Source of the DNA: Nodosilinea sp. E11
GTDB taxonomy: Bacteria > Cyanobacteriota > Cyanobacteriia > Phormidesmidales > Phormidesmidaceae
Reading direction: 5' to 3'
DNA: 64,000 bases
Assembly (NCBI RefSeq): GCF_032813545.1
Contig: NZ_CP136520.1
Span: 2,970,001-3,034,000 of the forward strand
The translations under genes and the position numbers were made by a program. The notes under the pieces were generated by a model. That model saw only the letters and a list, made by a program, of their open reading frames with translations. It was not told the origin of the DNA and did no database searches. Shown here piece by piece: positions 35,084-45,491 of this stretch (its first letter is position 1; each line of letters opens with the position of its first letter).

Positions 35084-36445
35084 TTATAGAACGGGGGGCA
35101 GTAGGGTCTTGAGCAGTTGATCGACCACCCGATCGAGCGCAACAGAGCGTGAGGCCTTTAGCAAGACGCGATCGCCCGGTTGCAGGCTCTCTAGTAGATG
35201 CTGCGCCAGCGAGTCGTGGTCGGTAAACGCTAGGGTGTGCACGCCTGTAGCCCCCTCCGCCAAGGCCAGGGCCTCCTCGGGATCGGCTAACGTCAGCAGA
35301 GCATCTAGCCCCAGTTGGCCGACCAACTGCCCTATCTGACGGTGGAGATCAATCGATCGTTCTCCTAGCTCTTTCATGGTTCCCAGCACGGCGATCCGTC
35401 GCTGGCCAGGCGTTTCGGCCAGCAGGTGCAGCGCGGCAGCCATTGACTCTGCCCCAGCGTTGTAGGTCTCGTCGAGCAGCACGATGTCATTGGCCAGGGC
35501 AAGCTGCCGGGCGCGGCCACCGGGTAGCTCTACTGCCAAGCCCTGACTGAGGACTCGCCAGTCGAGATCAAGGGCCTGCATCACTGCGATCGCCGCCAGC
35601 AGATTGAGGGCATTGTGGCGACCGGGCAGCGGTAGGGGCAGTTTGATTCCCTGAACCTCTAAGGTTTGAGCATCGATGAGTTGCCCCTGGACATCACCAC
35701 CCTCTAAACCAAACGTCAGACTTCTCCCCGACCATACGGTGCTAGCCGTCGCCATCAACCGGAGATTGTCGTGGTTGAGTACAGCGATGCTTTGCTTGGG
35801 CAACTCAGCCAGTAGCTCACATTTGGCCTCAGCGATCGCCTGCTCTGACCCCAAACGACCAATGTGAGCCGTCCCCACGTTGGTAATCACCGCCACATCG
35901 GGCACCGCAATCCGAGCCAAGCGGGCAATTTCTCCCGGCCCCCGCATGCCCATTTCAACAACCCCAAAGGCGTGGTCTGGCTGGATCTGCAACAGGGTTT
36001 TGGGCACCCCAATGTCATTGTTGTAGTTGGCTTGGGTTTTGTGTACCGAGCCCTGGGTCGCCAGAGCCGCCGCGATCAATTCTTTCGTGGTGGTTTTACC
36101 GACAGAGCCAGTAATCGCGATGATGCGGGTCGGGAGTTGGGTGCGCCACCAATGACCTAGGTCTTGGTAAGCCACTAGGGTGTCGGCTACCGGTAGACAG
36201 GGCAGGTGAGATAATTGTCTACCTTGCTCGACAACGGCAGCAAGGGCACCTTGGGCGATCGCGGCTTCGACAAAATCATGGCCATCAAATCGCTCACCTA
36301 CCAGCGCTACGAAGAGGGCATTTTCACGGATATCTCTAGTATCTGTAGTGATATTTGCTACGCAAATCTGCTGAGTTGGTAGTGGCACCTTGTCTAAGGG
36401 AGCCTGTATAGCTGCTGCCAAGGTAGCCAGTGACGAAAAACCCAT
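35084..36445 (-). CDS. murF: UDP-N-acetylmuramoyl-tripeptide--D-alanyl-D-alanine ligase
   Basis: Adds D-Ala-D-Ala to the peptidoglycan precursor in the cytoplasm. The 453-residue protein has the three Mur ligase domains: the MurF-type N-terminal domain (TTDTRDIRENALFVAL), the ATPase domain with GSVGKTTT at 113-120, and the C-terminal domain with DETYNAGAESM and LGTMKELGE. Length is normal. It stands alone on its strand. Confidence 0.96.
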   Translation of the reverse strand: MGFSSLATLAAAIQAPLDKVPLPTQQICVANITTDTRDIRENALFVALVGERFDGHDFVEAAIAQGALAAVVEQGRQLSHLPCLPVADTLVAYQDLGHWWRTQLPTRIIAITGSVGKTTTKELIAAALATQGSVHKTQANYNNDIGVPKTLLQIQPDHAFGVVEMGMRGPGEIARLARIAVPDVAVITNVGTAHIGRLGSEQAIAEAKCELLAELPKQSIAVLNHDNLRLMATASTVWSGRSLTFGLEGGDVQGQLIDAQTLEVQGIKLPLPLPGRHNALNLLAAIAVMQALDLDWRVLSQGLAVELPGGRARQLALANDIVLLDETYNAGAESMAAALHLLAETPGQRRIAVLGTMKELGERSIDLHRQIGQLVGQLGLDALLTLADPEEALALAEGATGVHTLAFTDHDSLAQHLLESLQPGDRVLLKASRSVALDRVVDQLLKTLLPPVL

Positions 36446-37067
36446 AACCTCAACCTAAAATGCTGTAGCGGTCATAGCGCTGGATTTAGTCTTTACCAGA
36501 GCTTTTCTGTAAGGTGATTTGATTGTAAAGGAATTGAGAGCAGAGATAGGATGAAATCCGCTTCTGGAGTTTGGGTATTCTATTGGTCAGGCCGGCCGAC
36601 TGAGCTCAATAGGCAGGCTTGGCGCAGCGGGTTAGGCTTGTCAAACTAGGTGATGGCTGTAAGCCCCCTTTTCAGGAATTGGGCTTCAAGCTATTGTTTA
36701 GGAGCTCTTAGGTACGCGACAGAGGCATAGGTTAGGAGCCCAACATTAAGCTTGGGGTTTATAGTGGCCTCATAGTTGGGTTAAAAGGTTCACCTGAATT
36801 TCGTTAACCCTACCGACATATACCCCGAAACCGGAAAATCCAGGCAGTAATCTAAAGATATTCGGATGGGAGCTCAGTGTAAAAACTGACGCGAGTGTGG
36901 TTCTTTAATGGTTTTAATAGACTGAAGGACTGTTACTGCCATCAAAACCGTGCATCTCTTAGGGTCGTAACCTTAGCAAGTGAGTCAATTTCGAGTTTTT
37001 CTCATCGCAGTCTGTATGAGCCTGGTTACTTGAGCTCATCTGTTGATGGGGCAAGGGCGGTGAAGCC
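36446..37067. other. Intergenic region between divergent genes, 622 bp
   Basis: No supported gene. It must contain promoters for murF (leftward) and the 430-residue protein (rightward). A weak 7-bp inverted repeat GGGTTAA/TTAACCC (36778-36784 and 36804-36810) is visible. Nothing else stands out; a small RNA cannot be excluded. Confidence 0.45.
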
Positions 37068-38360
37068 GTGAAGACAAAAGCAACCTATAACAGCCGAACT
37101 ACAAGTGCTGATGAACAACACTTGTATAGTCACTTACTTGCCTGTGTGGCGGTAGAGTCTCCCGATGCTATGATTGATCGCTTTCAGGCGCTCTTTCTAG
37201 ATGGGTTTGGCTATCCCGATCGCGATGTGGTGGCTTCCCTTGATCGCTTGCTCAGCTGCTACGAAATTGAAGACTATTTCCGCTTTATTCTCAACCGTTG
37301 CTGCCACATTCTCATCAACCGTTGGCAAACCAATACGCAGCTTCAGCCTGCTATCCCCCTGCTGGTCGAGCTGCTAGAGACTACTCCGACTGAGCGGATG
37401 TCAGAACTATCGCGATCGCGCTCTGTGCGTCGTTTGCGTCAGGTTACCCAAGGGTTTCTCGACACTGAGCAGTACCTAGCCCTCAAGCGCCTCGCTCGTG
37501 TGATCGAGGCTCGCCATTCTGCGCTGCCCCGCAATCGGCAGGCTATGGCAGTGCCCTTGGGGGCATTAATTAACCGCTATCCCTACCTCTATGAACACTG
37601 TCTGGTGACCGAAGACAGCGATCTGCAACATCAACAGTATGTGCGTACCATGCAGGCTGAAGCTCAGCACAAGTTTGAGGTAAACCTCAGCCACTATGTT
37701 ACCTACCGAGTGCGCCAGGGACGGATGCACCGCCAGGGGCAGACAGATTTTGAAAGGCTGCGGGTCGTGCCCAACCCAACCCTACTCAACGACCAAGATC
37801 TAGTGTCGTCGCTTAAGCAATTTGCCCGGCGTCGCGACCATGGCCAAAGCTATCGCGATGGGGCCCAGCGATTTTTGCTTGCCCACAACCAGGGTGCCTC
37901 TTTTAGACAGTTTAAAGAAGACCTGTTTGAGTACATCATTGCCGATGTCGACTCTAGCTATAGCCAGCGACAGTTCAAAGCCATGCTGCACGATCACCTG
38001 CTTACTGCTTTTGCCGATAGCGATGGTAAGCCTGTCGATGATTTTCTGAAAGTGCGTACCTGTAGCAACTTATTTAACCTTTTGGTTATGGATCCCAGCG
38101 CCGGGCGACAACACTACGTGTTTCTCGATTTGATTAATAACCTGGGGCCAATTCACACCACAGGACTGCTGCTGAGAATTTTGCTAATTTGCCAAAAGGT
38201 CAGGCCCTTTCTAGATAGACGCTTTTCAATGTTGTTTAATCACTATGAAACGGCCTCTAGCGAAACCGTGGCTTGGCTGGTGAATATGTTTGAGAACATC
38301 AACATTGCTCTCAGCCTCAACTTTGGTAGTGTAGACCTCTCCCATACCGGTGCTCGCTAG
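37068..38360 (+). CDS. Unrecognised 430-residue cytoplasmic protein
   Basis: A largely alpha-helical soluble protein with no signal peptide or membrane segment, starting with GTG. It has a run of helices rich in Leu, Arg, Gln and Tyr, an RSRSVRRLRQ basic patch (about 121-130) and an LLLRILLICQKV segment near residue 365. I believe similar proteins exist only in cyanobacteria as conserved hypotheticals, but I do not recognise a domain. Long length, consistent codon use and a stop before a noncoding stretch support a real gene. It converges on psaB. Confidence 0.7.
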   Translation: MKTKATYNSRTTSADEQHLYSHLLACVAVESPDAMIDRFQALFLDGFGYPDRDVVASLDRLLSCYEIEDYFRFILNRCCHILINRWQTNTQLQPAIPLLVELLETTPTERMSELSRSRSVRRLRQVTQGFLDTEQYLALKRLARVIEARHSALPRNRQAMAVPLGALINRYPYLYEHCLVTEDSDLQHQQYVRTMQAEAQHKFEVNLSHYVTYRVRQGRMHRQGQTDFERLRVVPNPTLLNDQDLVSSLKQFARRRDHGQSYRDGAQRFLLAHNQGASFRQFKEDLFEYIIADVDSSYSQRQFKAMLHDHLLTAFADSDGKPVDDFLKVRTCSNLFNLLVMDPSAGRQHYVFLDLINNLGPIHTTGLLLRILLICQKVRPFLDRRFSMLFNHYETASSETVAWLVNMFENINIALSLNFGSVDLSHTGAR

Positions 38361-38649
38361 CCCTAATATCGACTCAGGGGTAGTTAAACTCAGGGACTCT
38401 GTCTCATCGAATCGCTCGATTGCTGCTTATCCTAGACTAGCGCGGTAACACCATGGGGGCATTCGGCGGATTTCGACGGTGTTTGTTTGGTAGAAAAGTT
38501 GGCTCTGTAGACAGTAAAAGTCCTGGCTCAACTACCCCGAAGAACCAGGACTCTTGAGAAGCGGAGAGTCTCCATCCGTCTCAAGCTTGGAGGGTGCAGC
38601 GGGCGATTGTAGAGAGCCGTCATGCACCTTAAATTATTCAAAATGCTTT

Positions 38650-38670
38650 TTAGGGTGGGCATTGCCCACC
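38650..38670. repeat. Dispersed palindrome copy
   Basis: TTAGGGTGGGCATTGCCCACC, a close variant of the copy near lipA. Confidence 0.7.
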
Positions 38671-38813
38671 ATGGAAGACTGCTTTGACTCAGAAAGTTTG
38701 CTGACTAGAAAATCTTGTTTCTCGACCAGTAGGGGTGGGTCTAACCTAGCTAAGGCTCGACCCACCTGGCCCTGGGGCACCTTTCCCTGGAGGGGTGGGT
38801 TTTCCCCAAGGGT

Positions 38814-38838
38814 GTAAGGTGGGCACTGCCCACCCTAC
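38814..38838. repeat. Dispersed palindrome copy at the psaB 3' end
   Basis: GTAAGGTGGGCA and TGCCCACCCTAC form near-perfect arms. The element lies 6 bases after the psaB stop codon (minus strand) and would fold as a strong hairpin at the end of the psaB message. Confidence 0.7.
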
Positions 38839-38844
38839 GGGTTG

Positions 38845-41073
38845 TTAGCCAAAGCGACTTGATGTCGAGGCTATGAGGAAGGCGGCGTAGGTGAGAATGT
38901 AGCCCACGGTAAAGTGAGCAAGACCCACCACTCGGCCCTGAATAATCGACATGGCAACGGGCTTGTCCTTCCAGCGAACCAGGTTCGCCAAAGGAGTGCG
39001 CTCGTGGGCCCAGGCCAGAGTCTCGATCAACTCCTGCCAGTAGCCCCGCCAAGAGATCAAGAACATGAAGCCGGTCGCCCAGACCAGGTGTCCAAAGAGG
39101 AACATCCAGGCCCAAACCGCGAGGTTGTTCATGCCATAGGGGTTATAGCCGTTGATTAGCTGTGACGAGTTCAGCCACAGATAGTCTCGGAACCAGCCCA
39201 TCAAATAGGTCGAGTTTTCGTTAAACTGAGCCACGTTGCCTGACCACAGCGACAGATGCTTCCAGTGCCAGTAAAAGGTCACCCAGCCGATGGTATTCAA
39301 CATCCAGAACATCGCCAGGTAGAACGAGTCCCACGCGGAGATGTCGCAGGTGCCGCCCCGACCAGGACCGTCACAGGGGAAGCTGTAGCCGAAGTCTTTT
39401 TTGTCAGGCATCAGCTTGGAGCCGCGCGCATCCAGCGCACCCTTGACCAGAATCAGAGTGGTGGTGTGCAGACCCAGGGCGATCGCATGGTGAACCAAGA
39501 AGTCGCCAGGGCCAATATTTAAGAACAGCGAGTTAGTGCTGCTGTTGATAGCATCAAGCCAACCGCCGAGCCACACGTTGCCGTGGTTGGGCCAAGCTGT
39601 AGTGGCAATACTGTCGGGGTTGGATAGGAGAGTATCCATACCGTAGAGCAGCTTACCGTGGGCCGCTTGCACCCATTGAGCAAATACTGGTTCGACCAGA
39701 ATCTGCTTTTCGGGCGTGCCAAAGGCGACTACCACATCGTTGTGCACGTACAGTCCCAGGGTATGGAAACCCAGGAACAGCGATACCCAGCTGAGGTGGG
39801 AGATCAGTGCCTCCTTATGCTCCAACATGCGATAGAGCACGTTGTTTTCGTTGGCTTTCGGATCGTAGTCGCGCACTAAGAAAATTGCCCCGTGGGCAAA
39901 AGCCCCCACCATAATGAAGCCAGCAATGTACTGGTGGTGGGTATACAGCGCTGCCTGGGTGGTGTAGTCCTTAGCGATAAAGGCGTAGGACGGCAGCGAG
40001 TACATGTGCTGTGCTACCAGCGATGTCACCACGCCCAGACAGGCCAAGTGCCAACCTAGCTGGAAGTGCAGTGAGTTGTTGTAGGTGTCGTAAATGCCCT
40101 TGTGGCCTTCCCCAAGCGCACCGCCAAAGGGGGTGCCTTCCGGGGGACGGTGGGCATTCATGATGGTCTTCATGTCGTGGCCAATACCGAAGTTAGTCCG
40201 GTACATATGGCCTGCGACGATAAAGAGCACCGCGATCGCCAGGTGGTGGTGGGCAATATCCGTCAGCCACAGCGCGTCGGTTTGGGGATGGAACCCACCC
40301 AAGAAGGTGAGAATCGCTGTCCCAGCTCCATCGCTGCTGTTGAAAATATGGTTTGGCGTGTCTGGATTTTGGGCGTAGACCCCCCACTGGCCGGTAAAGA
40401 ACGGCTTCAACCCAGCTGGGTGGGGCCGCACCGACAAGAAGTTATCCCAGCCTACATGCTGGCCCCGAGCCTCAGGGATCGCTACGTGAATCAAGTGACC
40501 GGCCCAGGCCAGAGAGCTGACCCCAAATAGACCAGCCAGGTGGTGGTTCAGGCGCGATTCTGCATTTTTGAACCAGGCCAGGCTAGGGCGAAACTTGGGT
40601 TGCAGGTGTAGCCAACCCGCGAACAGGAACGCTGCTGACAAAATCAGCAGGAACATGGCACCGCCGTAGAGGTCGGCATTGGTGCGCATGCCGATGGTGT
40701 ACCACCAGTGATACACCCCAGAAAATGAAATATTAACCGGATAGCTGGCTCCCGCCTGGGTGAAGGCATCCACGGCGGGTTGACCAAATTGCGGATCCCA
40801 GATCGCGTGAGCGATTGGTTTCACACCCAGTGGATCTTTGACCCACTGCTCAAAGTTGCCTTGCCAAGCGACGTGGAATAGGTTGCCCGACGTCCACAAA
40901 AAGATGATTGCCAAGTGGCCAAAGTGAGAAGCAAAAATCTTTTGGTAAAGATTCTCCTCCGTCATGCCGTCGTGGCTTTCAAAGTCGTGGGCCGTGGCAA
41001 TCCCGTACCAAATCCGCCTTGTGGTCGGATCTTGGGCCAAGTCCTGGCTAAATTTAGGGAATTTAGTTGCCAT
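38845..41073 (-). CDS. psaB: Photosystem I P700 chlorophyll a apoprotein A2
   Basis: One half of the photosystem I reaction-centre heterodimer in the thylakoid membrane, binding P700, A0, A1 and half of the FX cluster. The 742-residue protein begins [16 protein letters not shown]. It has eleven expected membrane helices with many His chlorophyll ligands and the FX loop [12 protein letters not shown] with Cys567 and Cys576. It is the second gene after psaA, 119 bp downstream, and presumably cotranscribed. Confidence 0.99.
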   Translation of the reverse strand: MATKFPKFSQDLAQDPTTRRIWYGIATAHDFESHDGMTEENLYQKIFASHFGHLAIIFLWTSGNLFHVAWQGNFEQWVKDPLGVKPIAHAIWDPQFGQPAVDAFTQAGASYPVNISFSGVYHWWYTIGMRTNADLYGGAMFLLILSAAFLFAGWLHLQPKFRPSLAWFKNAESRLNHHLAGLFGVSSLAWAGHLIHVAIPEARGQHVGWDNFLSVRPHPAGLKPFFTGQWGVYAQNPDTPNHIFNSSDGAGTAILTFLGGFHPQTDALWLTDIAHHHLAIAVLFIVAGHMYRTNFGIGHDMKTIMNAHRPPEGTPFGGALGEGHKGIYDTYNNSLHFQLGWHLACLGVVTSLVAQHMYSLPSYAFIAKDYTTQAALYTHHQYIAGFIMVGAFAHGAIFLVRDYDPKANENNVLYRMLEHKEALISHLSWVSLFLGFHTLGLYVHNDVVVAFGTPEKQILVEPVFAQWVQAAHGKLLYGMDTLLSNPDSIATTAWPNHGNVWLGGWLDAINSSTNSLFLNIGPGDFLVHHAIALGLHTTTLILVKGALDARGSKLMPDKKDFGYSFPCDGPGRGGTCDISAWDSFYLAMFWMLNTIGWVTFYWHWKHLSLWSGNVAQFNENSTYLMGWFRDYLWLNSSQLINGYNPYGMNNLAVWAWMFLFGHLVWATGFMFLISWRGYWQELIETLAWAHERTPLANLVRWKDKPVAMSIIQGRVVGLAHFTVGYILTYAAFLIASTSSRFG

Positions 41074-41143
41074 GAATCAAAACAGGTTTGATGTACGAAT
41101 GGGTCAGAAAACGCAATTCGTGAAATGCGGTGGTCTGGGTTGT

Positions 41144-41171
41144 GTCGGGGCACAGCATCCTGTGCCCCGAC
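41144..41171 (-). promoter_or_regulatory. Strong hairpin in the psaA-psaB intergenic region
   Basis: A perfect 12-bp inverted repeat, gtcggggcacag and ctgtgccccgac, with a 4-base loop. It sits between psaA and psaB with no T-run, so it is more likely to affect mRNA processing, stability or the psaA/psaB ratio than to end transcription. A second small hairpin (ATGACC/GGTCAT, 41179-41195) overlaps the end of psaA. Confidence 0.6.
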
Positions 41172-41192
41172 GGGATCCCATGACCAAACGGG

Positions 41193-43487
41193 TCATCCCA
41201 CCGCAATTATTCGCGCTAAGAAGAAGGCCCACGTCGTGGCAATTCCCCCTAGCAGGTAGTGGGCTACACCCACGGCCCGACCTTGGGTAATGCTCAAGGC
41301 CCGGGGCTGGATCGCTGGAGCCAGTTTCAGCTTGCTGTGCGCCCAAACAATTGATTCAATCAGCTCTTGCCAGTAGCCGCGACCGCTGAACAAGAACATT
41401 AGGCTAAAGGCCCACACAAAGTGCGCTCCAAGGAACATCAGACCGTAGGCCGACAGCGCCGACCCGTAGGAACCAATCACCTGGGAAGCTTGAGCCCACA
41501 GGAAGTCGCGCAACCAACCGTTGATGGTGATGGCGCTGGCCGCAAAGTTGCCGCCAGTAATGTGCGACACGGCTCCATCCGGCGACACCGTACCCCACAC
41601 ATCCGATTGCATCTTCCAGCTGAAGTGGAAAATTACAATTGAGATGCAGTTGTACATCCAAAACAGGCCCAGGAACACATGGTCCCAACCGGAAACCTGA
41701 CAGGTGCCGCCCCGGCCTGGTCCGTCGCAGGGGAACCGGAAGCCCAGCTCACCTTTGTCGGGAATTAGCCTAGAGCTGCGAGCAAACAGCACGCCTTTAA
41801 GCAGAATTAGCACGGTCACGTGGATGGTGAAGGCGTGGATATGGTGCACCATAAAGTCGGCTGTTCCCAGGGGAATTGCCGCCATAGCCACCTTGCCGCC
41901 GACAGCAACTAAGCCGCCGTCAAACACCGGGCTAACGCCGGCCAGCGCATTCGGCGCAGTATTGCCCGCTGCGGCCCCATGGATGCCTTGGATCCACTGA
42001 GCAAACACGGGTTGTAGATTAATCGCCGTATCTGAGAACATATCCTGGGGTCGCCCCAACGCCCGCATGGTGTCGTTGTGGATGTATAGCCCAAAGCTGT
42101 GGAAGCCCAGGAAAATACAGACCCAGTTGAGGTGCGAAATAATCGCATCCCGATGGCGTAGTACGCGATCGAGGTTGTTGTTGACATGCACCGATGGCTC
42201 ATAATCGCGCACCATGAAGATGGCGGCGTGGGCTGCTCCCCCCACAATCAAGAAGCCGCCAATCCACATGTGGTGGGTAAACAGCGACAGCTGAGTGGGA
42301 TAATCCGTTGCGAGATACGGATAGGGAGGCATGGCGTACATGTGGTGGGCCACGATGATGGTGAGGGACCCAATCAGGGCCAGGTTCCACGACAGCTGGG
42401 CATGCCAAGAGGTCGTGAACACTTCATACATGCCCTTGTGGCCTTCGCCGGTAAAGGGACCCTTGTGGGCTTCCAGTACCTCTTTGAAACTGTGGCCAAT
42501 ACCCCAGTTGGTGCGGTAGAAGTGGCCGGCCACAATGAATAGAACAGCCAGCGCTAAGTGGTGATGGGCCGTATCCGACAGCCACAGCCCGCCAGTTTGA
42601 GGGTTGAGCCCGCCCTTGAAGGTGAGGAAGTCGGCGTAGACTCCCCAGTCTAGGGTGAAGAAGGGCTTCAGTCCTTCGGCAAATCCGGGGTACAGATCTA
42701 CCATCAGGTTTTTGTTCAAAATCCACTCGTGGGGCAATGGTATTGCTGCCACCGAATCGATTACCCGGCCACCAATGGTCAACGGACGACCCGCATCAAT
42801 GGCGTCCATACAGGCGTTGATGGGCAATGATACGTGGATCTGCTGACCGGCATAGCCCAGACAGCCCAAGCCTAGCAGCCCGGCCAGGTGGTGGTTCATC
42901 ATCGATTCCACATTTTGGAACCACTCCAGCTTGGGAGCCCGCTTGTGGTAATGGAACCAGCCGGCAAACAGCATTAGCGCTGCCATGACCAACGCACCAA
43001 TAGCGGTGCAGTATAGCTGGAAGCTGTTAGTAATGCCGTTGGCGCGCCACCACTGAAATAGGCCAGAGGTGATCTGAATGCCGTGGAAGCCACCGCCTAC
43101 ATCGGCATTGAGAATTTCTTGGCCAAAGATGGGCCAAACCACCTGGGCACTAGGCTTAATGCCAATGGGATTGGTGAGCCAAGCCTCATAGTTGGAGAAC
43201 TTGGCACCGTGGAAATACATGCCGCTTAGCCAGATGAAAATGACGGCTAAGTGGCCAAAGTGAGCACTGAAGATCTTCCGCGAAATATCTTCTAGGTCAC
43301 TGGTGTGACTGTCAAAGTCATGGGCGTCGGCGTGCAGGTTCCAAATCCAGGTGGTGGTTTTGGGCCCCTTGGCCAACGTGCGGTCGAAGTGGCCGGGCTT
43401 GCCCCATCGCTCAAATGAGACGGGCACCGGATCTTTATCGACCACGACCCTGACTTTTTGTCCCGGTTCAGGGGGACTTATGGTCAT
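41193..43487 (-). CDS. psaA: Photosystem I P700 chlorophyll a apoprotein A1
   Basis: The other half of the photosystem I heterodimer. The 764-residue protein begins [20 protein letters not shown] and contains the FX loop [12 protein letters not shown] with Cys587 and Cys596. Helices and His ligands match the family throughout. Its promoter lies in the long upstream gap; expression is normally repressed in high light in cyanobacteria. Confidence 0.99.
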   Translation of the reverse strand: MTISPPEPGQKVRVVVDKDPVPVSFERWGKPGHFDRTLAKGPKTTTWIWNLHADAHDFDSHTSDLEDISRKIFSAHFGHLAVIFIWLSGMYFHGAKFSNYEAWLTNPIGIKPSAQVVWPIFGQEILNADVGGGFHGIQITSGLFQWWRANGITNSFQLYCTAIGALVMAALMLFAGWFHYHKRAPKLEWFQNVESMMNHHLAGLLGLGCLGYAGQQIHVSLPINACMDAIDAGRPLTIGGRVIDSVAAIPLPHEWILNKNLMVDLYPGFAEGLKPFFTLDWGVYADFLTFKGGLNPQTGGLWLSDTAHHHLALAVLFIVAGHFYRTNWGIGHSFKEVLEAHKGPFTGEGHKGMYEVFTTSWHAQLSWNLALIGSLTIIVAHHMYAMPPYPYLATDYPTQLSLFTHHMWIGGFLIVGGAAHAAIFMVRDYEPSVHVNNNLDRVLRHRDAIISHLNWVCIFLGFHSFGLYIHNDTMRALGRPQDMFSDTAINLQPVFAQWIQGIHGAAAGNTAPNALAGVSPVFDGGLVAVGGKVAMAAIPLGTADFMVHHIHAFTIHVTVLILLKGVLFARSSRLIPDKGELGFRFPCDGPGRGGTCQVSGWDHVFLGLFWMYNCISIVIFHFSWKMQSDVWGTVSPDGAVSHITGGNFAASAITINGWLRDFLWAQASQVIGSYGSALSAYGLMFLGAHFVWAFSLMFLFSGRGYWQELIESIVWAHSKLKLAPAIQPRALSITQGRAVGVAHYLLGGIATTWAFFLARIIAVG

Positions 43488-43835
43488 GGGACTCTCCTCT
43501 CTTCTACTCGAAAATACAGAGCGGATAAAGGCGCTTCCTACTACAGAGACAGATACGAACTGAGCTATAGAAAGCTTGAATAAAAAGGGTCTTGAGCACC
43601 AAAAGCCGACCTGAGCGGTCAGGTAAGTTCATTGGGCTAACGGTTAGGATAGCCTGTGAAAACGGCTGATGGCCTTGAACTGCCACAGTTTTGAAGATGG
43701 GGGAAAGCCTCTAGCAGATAGCGTAGAGCCCTTGCCATCCGTAAAATAACGGCAGGTTAAGTAACAAACTACAGAATCACTGCCGCCCTTGGTAAGCGAA
43801 GTTTTCACAAGTTAATAACTCTGGCGAAATTAAAT

Positions 43836-44130
43836 TCAGCTGCTCGATCGCCGTAGGAAAAAGGCAGATGTTCGGAGGCTATTTATTTTTCCGGAGAATT
43901 TTTGGGGCGATCGCAGGACCGTAAAATCCTCTCGTTGCAGATATTTATCTGCTCGAGATCGCTTGAAGTTAGAACAGCTCTTATCCCCTATTTGCCCTAC
44001 CTCTGTATGCGCTACCCAGTTGCTCATTCTCCGAAGTCGCTGAGCCATTTCAATGAGTAATTGATCGCCAGTGGCGCGGCCTAAGCTGTCGTACGATCTA
44101 GATTTAATAAAGAGTAGAGAGGTGGGTGAT
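43836..44130 (-). pseudogene. Remnant of a GGDEF (diguanylate cyclase) domain
   Basis: On the minus strand one frame reads TSLLFIKSRSYDSLGRATGD then QLLIEMAQRLRR. This matches the conserved GGDEF-domain stretch ...DLDRFK.INDSLGHA.GDQLL..VAQRL, with the DLD metal site already lost. The GG[DE]EF loop that should follow is absent; downstream sequence is unrelated. Only about 35 residues are convincing, so it is a fragment. Confidence 0.55.
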
Positions 44131-44445
44131 GACTAGAAGCATGAGAGCATCACTCCAGTTGGTTTAGGGTGCCCAGCCCGGGGGCAATACCAGCCCTCTC
44201 TATCCTCAATTAATATTCGCTCAAGGATTGATGAGGCTCAAGGGTTGGGTAGTGGCGTGTCTGTGGCCAGGGTTAGGCAGATTTTAAAGCTTCTGGGTAG
44301 GCAGGGGAGTTGGGCTACTAGGGCTACCAGCGATCGCCCTTGGCCCGGTTGGTCTAGGTAAACCCCCAAATCCTCCCGCCTGCGATCGCCCCAGATGGTG
44401 TACATTATGAGAAAATTGTGACAACTGTTTAAGTAAAACCGATTT

Positions 44446-44451
44446 AGGAGG
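44446..44451 (+). promoter_or_regulatory. Shine-Dalgarno of psbY
   Basis: AGGAGG, nine bases before the psbY ATG; it supports this very short gene. Confidence 0.7.
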
Positions 44452-44460
44452 GCGTGCCCC

Positions 44461-44580
44461 ATGGACTGGAGAGTCGTTGTTGTTTTACTGCCGATTGCTG
44501 TAGCGGGAAGCTGGGCTGTGTTTAATATTGGTCGGGCTGCCCTAGGGCAACTGCAAGATTTTCTCAACCGGGAAGCTTAG
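44461..44580 (+). CDS. psbY: Photosystem II protein PsbY
   Basis: A 39-residue single-helix subunit at the edge of photosystem II near cytochrome b559. [20 protein letters not shown] is the membrane helix, and the C-terminal region ...[11 protein letters not shown] agrees with cyanobacterial PsbY (which ends in a similar QLQD..GREA). It has a good ribosome binding site and its own terminator, so it is a single-gene unit. Confidence 0.93.
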   Translation: MDWRVVVVLLPIAVAGSWAVFNIGRAALGQLQDFLNREA

Positions 44581-44595
44581 ATTTACAGGCTTGAG

Positions 44596-44627
44596 AATCA
44601 GGGGTGCGATCGCACCCCTGATTTTTT
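44596..44627 (+). terminator. Intrinsic terminator of psbY
   Basis: A perfect 14-bp palindromic stem with the HIP1 octamer GCGATCGC at its centre, followed by ATTTTTT (44621-44627). It starts 15 bases after the stop codon. Nice example of a HIP1 site embedded in a terminator; as drawn the centre leaves a minimal loop. Confidence 0.75.
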
Positions 44628-44766
44628 GATCTGGCTCTCACCCTGAATCCGCCCTGGCTAGCCCCGGTTAGACTGGGCAAGCACCGTTTACCCCTGCGCA
44701 ATCCGCCTGTTTGGAATCGGGGTTATGCGATTCGGATTCGGTATCCATGGTCGAATGGGTCCAGGT

Positions 44767-45345
44767 TTACTCCATCGACAACGTTGCTAGGTGGGGCATG
44801 AGCTGGCGAAAGGCGATGCCCCGGTGGCTGTTGGCCTCTTTTTGCTCGGGTGACATGGTGGCAAACGTTTTGCCCAGGGCGGGTACATAAAAGATCGGGT
44901 CATACCCAAAGCCGCCGGTTCCTTGGGGAGCCAGCAAAATTTCCCCAGGGCAAATGCCCTCGGTTTCGAGCACAATCTCGCCCTGGGGGTTAGCCAAGGC
45001 GAGAGCGCAGATAAACTGAGCCTGGCGATCGCGGCTGTCCTCTAGCTCTCTCAGTAGGCGATCGATTCTGGCAGTATCGCTGTCGGCGTAGCGAGCCGAG
45101 TAAATGCCGGGAGCACCGCCCAAGGCATCGACCGCTAGGCCCGAGTCATCGGCGATCGCCCACTGGTTTAGGGCCTTGGCTACCCCTGTTGCCTTCAGCC
45201 GAGCATTCTCTAAAAACGTAGCGCCGGTTTCTTCAATATCTAGATCGTCGGGCTTCAGCTTTAGCTGCCAGGCTAGATCGTTGAGATAGACCTGCATTTC
45301 TTTGAGCTTGCCGGGGTTTCCGGTGGCAACAATAACCGTGGGCAT
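44767..45345 (-). CDS. rdgB: Non-canonical purine NTP pyrophosphatase (RdgB/HAM1)
   Basis: Hydrolyses dITP, XTP and similar nucleotides to prevent mutagenic incorporation. From MPTVIVATGNPGKLKE the protein is 192 residues. Typical blocks are TGNPGK, ETGATFLENARLKA, ADDSGLAVDALGG.PG, FGYDPIF and the C-terminal SHRG.A. A start seven codons earlier (45366) is possible but adds residues not seen in the family. Confidence 0.95.
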   Translation of the reverse strand: MPTVIVATGNPGKLKEMQVYLNDLAWQLKLKPDDLDIEETGATFLENARLKATGVAKALNQWAIADDSGLAVDALGGAPGIYSARYADSDTARIDRLLRELEDSRDRQAQFICALALANPQGEIVLETEGICPGEILLAPQGTGGFGYDPIFYVPALGKTFATMSPEQKEANSHRGIAFRQLMPHLATLSME

Positions 45346-45491
45346 AGACCGCGACCTATTCATCAAACGTTAGCTATAGGTCGATTGTAGTGTCTTATTC
45401 AGGCGCACAAATGGCTGAGACATCAAATGCAGATCGAGCCCAAACCTGGTAGCGTGGTTGAACAGTGATTGCCAATGCGAAGGTTTAACCC

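Larger units (their letters stand above)
38361..38844. other. Intergenic region between two convergent genes, 484 bp
   Basis: No supported gene. It holds two copies of the dispersed palindrome (38650-38670 and 38814-38838) and an 8-bp stem AGTCCTGG/CCAGGACT (about 38518-38554) that on the minus strand is followed by TTTTAC and could end the psaAB transcript. Confidence 0.5.
43488..44460. other. Long region upstream of psaA and psbY
   Basis: The left 350 bp should hold the psaA promoter and leader; no clear RpaB (HLR1) repeat was found. 43836-44130 carries a decayed GGDEF gene. The right part precedes psbY; its AGGAGG is at 44446-44451 and a possible -10 TACATT near 44400. A 55-residue frame on the minus strand (44238-44405) is unsupported. 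Confidence 0.5.

Noticed and set aside
36446-37067. Possible Yfr-type small RNA upstream of murF
   Set aside because: The repeated GGAAACA loop motif expected for Yfr2-type RNAs was not found.
38456-38560. Sequence starting GGGGGCATTCGGCGGATTT looked like a tmRNA 5' end
   Set aside because: No matching 3' tRNA-like half, no T-loop and no tag-peptide frame nearby; the later sequence is only a hairpin between convergent genes.
44238-44567. 109-residue minus-strand frame overlapping psbY
   Set aside because: It runs antisense through psbY and its ribosome binding site; product unrecognised. A shorter 55-residue version also lacks support.
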